Below, one piece after another: positions 6,340-9,701 of a DNA stretch of 9,701 bases. The translations under genes and the position numbers were made by a program. Numbering within the stretch: the first letter of the stretch is position 1; each line of letters begins with the position of its first letter. A model generated the notes under the pieces. It was given only the letters and a program-made list of their open reading frames with translations. It had not been told where the DNA came from and searched no databases. Source of the DNA: an uncultured Pirellulales bacterium (GTDB lineage: Bacteria > Planctomycetota > Planctomycetia > Pirellulales > Lacipirellulaceae); assembly GCA_947258835.1 (NCBI GenBank), contig CAMYJY010000060.1:2287-11987 (forward strand), in the 5' to 3' direction.

Positions 6340-6346
6340 ACTGCAG
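6307..6346 (-). repeat. Right terminal inverted repeat with hairpin
   Basis: The inverted partner of 6041-6080. Bases 6305-6339 fold into a 16-bp stem around TCC, with one G:T wobble. The unit starts two bases after the TAA of the coiled-coil gene. Confidence 0.78.
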
Positions 6347-6348
6347 TA

Positions 6349-8013
6349 TTATTGATTTCGTCCCGTTTCCAAATCCTGCGTGGCCCGGTAGATGGCAGCC
6401 TGACGTCGCGCCAATTCCGCCAACTCCCCCCGCACATCTTCCGCACGGGCCTGCCGCTCGCCGAGCAATTCACCATAACGCCGCGTACGGCGATTGACAC
6501 GCGCTTGCAATGCCCGAATCATACGCAGCTCCGCCAACTGGTCTACTAGGGACTGCTCTCCCGGTTCGCCCGCTGATGGTTGGCCGGCCTGCTGCTCCCG
6601 CAGCTCTTCCAAGGCCTGCTGCAGAGCCGCCAAAATTTCCTCGAGGGCTTCCATAATATCCTCTTCCAGCCCCACGGTCAGTGCGTCCAGCTGGACATCT
6701 CCCAACCGCTGGGCCGCAGCCAGCATATCGTCGCGGGTCTGTTCCAGGGCCTCCGGAAACGCTACCGACGTACCATCCTCACGAAGCAGCACGAGGGCTT
6801 GGTCCGCATCCTGAGCGATCGACTCTTCACGACGCCGAAGTTGGCCGCAACGAATTTCAATTTCATGCGGCTGGACTGCGATCTGCTGACTGGCCAGTTT
6901 CTTGGTCTCCTCATACACGGCCACCTGCTCGCGGAGCATTTGCCGGAAGCGCGCTTCCAAGAGCACCAACGTGCGTTCCAATTCTTCTTCACGAAGTTGC
7001 CGCAAAATGCGCTGCAGCTCGGCCTTGGCCCGCTCCAATTCTTGCATGGCTTGCCTTTGTTTTTCCAAGGCCTGTTCCCGCTGGGCCTCGGCGAGTTTTT
7101 TTTTCGCCTGCCGCATCCGCTGCTGGGCCTGCTGCAACCGCTCGGCGGCTCGATCGAGGGGACTTTGCTGGGCGGACGGCGAACCGGACGCGCCCGCGGC
7201 ACGCGCGTCCTGCTGCGCGGAGCCTGGGCGGCCCGGCTGGGGCTGTCCGGCAGGCTGCCGCGGCTCTGCCTGGGGGCCCGACGGCTGCCCCCCGCTAGAA
7301 GGCTGCTGTGGGGCGGCCTGCTTGCCGTCTGCGTCCGCTGATGGTGGGGTCGTCTGGTCACTGGCATCCCCCGCACGTGGTTCGGATTGCGACGCATCCG
7401 CTGCGGACTTGTTTAATGCTTCGTTGGTCTCCAGCACTTGTCGCAACTGCCCCACCTGCCGGGCCAGCTGCTGCTGGTCCGCGGTCGTTTTCTGCTGCGC
7501 GTCACCGCCTTCGGTGCGCGCGCTGATGCCCCGCTGCCGCCGGATCAGTTTTTTTAACTCTTGCAAATATTTGAGAATCCGCTTCCGCTGGGACTGCATC
7601 TTTTGCTCCCGATCCTCTTGCAAAAGTAGCTCCAAGAGCTGTTCTAAATCTTGCTGCAACTCCTGTTGGCCGGGCAGGGCGGTGGCCAAACTCCCTTGCT
7701 GCAGCGCGGCGACAATGGCGGCAAATCTACCAGAAATATCCTGCTCACGACTGAGCGTGATCAACTCGCGGAGCAACCGCGCCCGCCGGGGCTGGGTGGC
7801 ACGGGAGAGCTCGGCCAAGCGGCCGGCCAACAACTCCAGTCGTTCAAAACGATCGGCCAGACGATGCTGGGAATCGGCCAGCTGGGACGGCGCAGCGGCC
7901 GGACTGGCCGCGTTCGCCCCCGCGCCGGACTGGGCCTGCAGTCCAGTGCAAGACAGAACGCCCACCGCGACAGCGAGCATCCACACAGCAAAAGATTTTA
8001 CGAGCCGCATCAT
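6349..8013 (-). CDS. Secreted or lipid-anchored Gln-rich coiled-coil protein
   Basis: A 554-residue protein of unknown function. The signal peptide is MMRLVKSFAVWMLAVAVGVLSCTGLQAQ; LSC could be a weak lipobox, or cleavage may follow LQA. Residues about 45-200 are helical and rich in Leu, Gln, Arg and Glu with heptad-like spacing (LEQLLELLLQEDREQK). Residues about 203-285 form a low-complexity Pro/Gln/Ala/Gly/Ser linker. Residues about 286-375 are a strongly charged coiled coil (AAERLQQAQQRMRQAKKKLAEAQ), followed by more helices to the end. It looks like an extended periplasmic rod or scaffold. GGAG lies 9 nt before the ATG at 8013 but only 3 nt before the in-frame ATG at 8019, so 8013 is preferred. 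The gap to the upstream gene is 8 nt from 8019. The stop is two bases from the 306-bp element. Confidence 0.86.
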   Translation of the reverse strand: MMRLVKSFAVWMLAVAVGVLSCTGLQAQSGAGANAASPAAAPSQLADSQHRLADRFERLELLAGRLAELSRATQPRRARLLRELITLSREQDISGRFAAIVAALQQGSLATALPGQQELQQDLEQLLELLLQEDREQKMQSQRKRILKYLQELKKLIRRQRGISARTEGGDAQQKTTADQQQLARQVGQLRQVLETNEALNKSAADASQSEPRAGDASDQTTPPSADADGKQAAPQQPSSGGQPSGPQAEPRQPAGQPQPGRPGSAQQDARAAGASGSPSAQQSPLDRAAERLQQAQQRMRQAKKKLAEAQREQALEKQRQAMQELERAKAELQRILRQLREEELERTLVLLEARFRQMLREQVAVYEETKKLASQQIAVQPHEIEIRCGQLRRREESIAQDADQALVLLREDGTSVAFPEALEQTRDDMLAAAQRLGDVQLDALTVGLEEDIMEALEEILAALQQALEELREQQAGQPSAGEPGEQSLVDQLAELRMIRALQARVNRRTRRYGELLGERQARAEDVRGELAELARRQAAIYRATQDLETGRNQ

Positions 8014-8027
8014 TCCCATCGTCTCCG

Positions 8028-9701
8028 TTAATCCTCTTCGAGTAAGCGACGGAGCTTTTCACGTCGTTCCTGCTTGGTTTGCTCTTGCACTTGCCCATGC
8101 TCGCGAACGATGCCTCGCAGCAGTTCCACCAGCTCATTATAACTCTCCAATTCCAACATCCGCTCCAACACCCGCCGCATGGCAGCCACCACGAGCTCCG
8201 CCTCAGCCAGGGCCCGCGCCTGAGCCGCTGGTAGGCCGGAGCGGTCGGCGTGCGCTGCCTGCAGTTCCTGAATCCGCTCCGCCAAAATCGGCATCTGGAC
8301 TTCGCCCAGCTCTTGCAGCGGGGCGGCGATGCCGGCCAGCAAGCGATTTTTCAATTCCTCGGTGTCCACGCGGTTATTGACCAATTCGGTAACCAGATCG
8401 CGAAAAGCAGCGGAGACACCCGCTGTTTCGTAGGCCAGTTGGGTAACATTTTGCAAAGCACCGCCGATCCGCAATTGATCCCGGTCAATCGTCCGCTGCG
8501 GGGTTTGTTGTGTGGCGGCACCGGCCGTCGTGTCAATCCGTTCCAGCAATTCCTGGATACTGACCATCTTCTCGTAGAGCGCTTCAAACCGCTGCCGCAG
8601 GGCGAGCTCTCTTTTCTCCAGCAATGCCCGCAGCTCCGACGCGGTGACCACATCGAACAGCCAGCGGCGGCTGACACCGACGTGGGGTGCATCCTGCAAG
8701 TCGTAGGCGTCACGGGCCACCACCCCCAAGGCTAGCTTTTGGCCAGGGCGCAAGGTGACCGCATGTTCCGCAGGGACCTGCCCGGGAGTGTCGCCGGAGT
8801 TCTCCAAGGCGGGGCTCGAGGCGGCGGTGCGGTGGTGCGTTGTATCCAATTCGGCCAGATCCAGGGCCTCCAACTGGCGAAACACCAGCCGTCCGGCCGG
8901 TTGGATCGCGGGGCGACTCCGCAGCAGTGGTCCGTCATCGATTTGCAACTCGTACCAGATCTCCACCGTGCCATACTCGTCGGTAATTTCACCCGCCCAA
9001 GGAATCCGGGCTTGGGGAGTGAGTGCGGTCCCCATACCGGGTATGTGCAGGCGTACTTCCGGAGGCTCATCGGCCAGGCCCGAAATCACCAGGCGATAGG
9101 GCTCGCGGTTCTCCACACCGTCGTGATCTTGGAGGGAGATCAACAGCACGCGATCAGCGCTCCCCACGCGTAGCGGGAAAGCAAAACCGCTGGGATTTTC
9201 TTGGTCCCGCGTGACTGCCACCTGGCGCTGCTCCGCCGGGTCATGCACGGTGACCGCTTGCAAGGGTTTGTTGGCGACGATGTGAAACACGGTGTGACAC
9301 CCCTCGGGCAGTGCGACCCGTCCGCGGAAGGGAATCTTTTGATTTTGCCGCTGCAGATAAGACGGATACTGGACCTCGACCTCACTCTGCAAAATCCGCG
9401 GTCGCTCGACGACGTGCAGTCGCAAATTGCGGAGACGGTCATCGCCTCCCACGACATCGAACCAGACATCTTCGGTCAGGTTGGGAAAGAGATAGCGAAA
9501 CTCTTGGGCTACGTCTCTGCCGGGGAGTGCCGTGCCGACTTTGGTCATGGCATAGCGTCCGTGGCGGCCATCGGCCAGGCGGTAACGGAGTTCTACTTGC
9601 TGGGGGGCCGTGTGCCCCGCCTCGATGGAAGCCAACACCTGCAAGTCAAAATCGGCGTCGCGGGCGACCTTGGCCACCAGTTCTCCTCCCTGTGGCCGAA
9701 A
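8028..9701 (-). CDS. Large beta-domain/helical protein, DUF4175-like (C-terminal part, cut by right edge)
   Basis: The open frame reaches the right edge without a stop (the last codon is Phe), so the true start is outside; the GTG at 9677 is internal. The visible 557 residues fall into two parts. Residues about 1-350 are beta-rich, resembling Ig-like repeats: a strand set ending in RLHVVERP, a second opening with VEVQYPSYLQR, and a third with EITDEYGTVEIWYELQ. Residues about 355-557 are almost all helical and charged. The YPxY and DEYG patterns recall DUF4175-type membrane proteins, which have N-terminal transmembrane helices. In planctomycetes such genes often follow a MoxR/DUF58/von Willebrand A set; that context is recalled, not seen. 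The TAA is followed within 8 nt by the next gene, with its GGAG in the gap. Frame certain, family tentative. Confidence 0.82.
   Translation of the reverse strand, partial: FRPQGGELVAKVARDADFDLQVLASIEAGHTAPQQVELRYRLADGRHGRYAMTKVGTALPGRDVAQEFRYLFPNLTEDVWFDVVGGDDRLRNLRLHVVERPRILQSEVEVQYPSYLQRQNQKIPFRGRVALPEGCHTVFHIVANKPLQAVTVHDPAEQRQVAVTRDQENPSGFAFPLRVGSADRVLLISLQDHDGVENREPYRLVISGLADEPPEVRLHIPGMGTALTPQARIPWAGEITDEYGTVEIWYELQIDDGPLLRSRPAIQPAGRLVFRQLEALDLAELDTTHHRTAASSPALENSGDTPGQVPAEHAVTLRPGQKLALGVVARDAYDLQDAPHVGVSRRWLFDVVTASELRALLEKRELALRQRFEALYEKMVSIQELLERIDTTAGAATQQTPQRTIDRDQLRIGGALQNVTQLAYETAGVSAAFRDLVTELVNNRVDTEELKNRLLAGIAAPLQELGEVQMPILAERIQELQAAHADRSGLPAAQARALAEAELVVAAMRRVLERMLELESYNELVELLRGIVREHGQVQEQTKQERREKLRRLLEED

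Larger units (their letters stand above)
6041..6346. mobile_element. MITE-like non-autonomous element, 306 bp, with hairpin terminal inverted repeats
   Basis: The two ends are inverted copies of a 40-base unit (6041-6080 and 6346-6307), identical at 32 of 40 positions by hand alignment, starting CTGCA(C/G)TTTCTGA. Each end is also a palindrome around CGGCCGGAGGCCG. Directly outside both ends is TATTATT (6034-6040 and 6347-6353), as expected of a 7-bp target duplication. Removing the element and one copy of TATTATT leaves the TAA of the coiled-coil gene one base from the ATG of the next gene, matching the tight spacing elsewhere in the operon. The 226-bp interior has no convincing ORF or promoter, so transposition would need an enzyme in trans. 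The family is unassigned. The flanking repeat is AT-rich and short, so chance is not fully excluded. Confidence 0.68.

Noticed and set aside
6902..8380. A 492-codon open frame on the plus strand
   Set aside because: It is antisense to two well-supported genes, and its product is dominated by Ser, Cys, Ala and Arg in runs, as expected from the reverse reading of Gln/Leu-rich coiled-coil codons.

Overview
The window is a one-directional block of envelope and periplasm genes, all on the minus strand, so transcription runs from the right edge to the left edge. The mix suggests a planctomycete, probably near the Pirellulales. The reasons are a long helical/Ig-like protein, a Gln-rich coiled-coil protein, a helical protein with a WGDLPDKER-type tail, an NPCBM-domain protein, several HtrA-like proteins with divergent C-termini, and many small palindromic dispersed repeats. 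This placement rests on recall of gene and repeat style; no marker gene is present.

Layout in order of transcription. (1) 9701-8028: the 3' part of a large protein with beta-rich domains and a helical tail, DUF4175-like, cut by the right edge. (2) 8013-6349: a secreted coiled-coil protein with a Pro/Gln/Ala linker. (3) 6346-6041: a 306-bp insertion that looks like a non-autonomous (MITE-like) element, with 40-bp terminal inverted repeats that are themselves hairpins and a 7-bp flanking direct repeat. (4) 6034-5006: a secreted helical protein. (5) 5005-4550: a gene-free island of small repeats and hairpins. (6) 4549-3149: an NPCBM-domain protein. (7) 3149-1353: an HtrA-like trypsin/PDZ protease with an intact catalytic triad and an extra C-terminal domain. 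(8) 1363-182: a second trypsin/PDZ protein in which all three catalytic residues are replaced. (9) 185-1: the start of a third protein that looks like the same family, cut by the left edge.

The genes read as one operon-like set: junctions are 8 nt or less, or overlapping, except at the two repeat-filled gaps. Removing the 306-bp element and one copy of its flanking repeat restores a one-base gap between genes 2 and 4, which supports insertion into a compact operon. Small repeats also lie in frame inside the 5' ends of the NPCBM gene and the pseudoprotease gene, between a good ribosome binding site with ATG and the membrane segment. The proteins are predicted to be secreted or membrane-anchored, so the set may be an envelope assembly or quality-control module. 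Its actual role is not visible from sequence. No plus-strand gene, tRNA, rRNA or CRISPR array was found.
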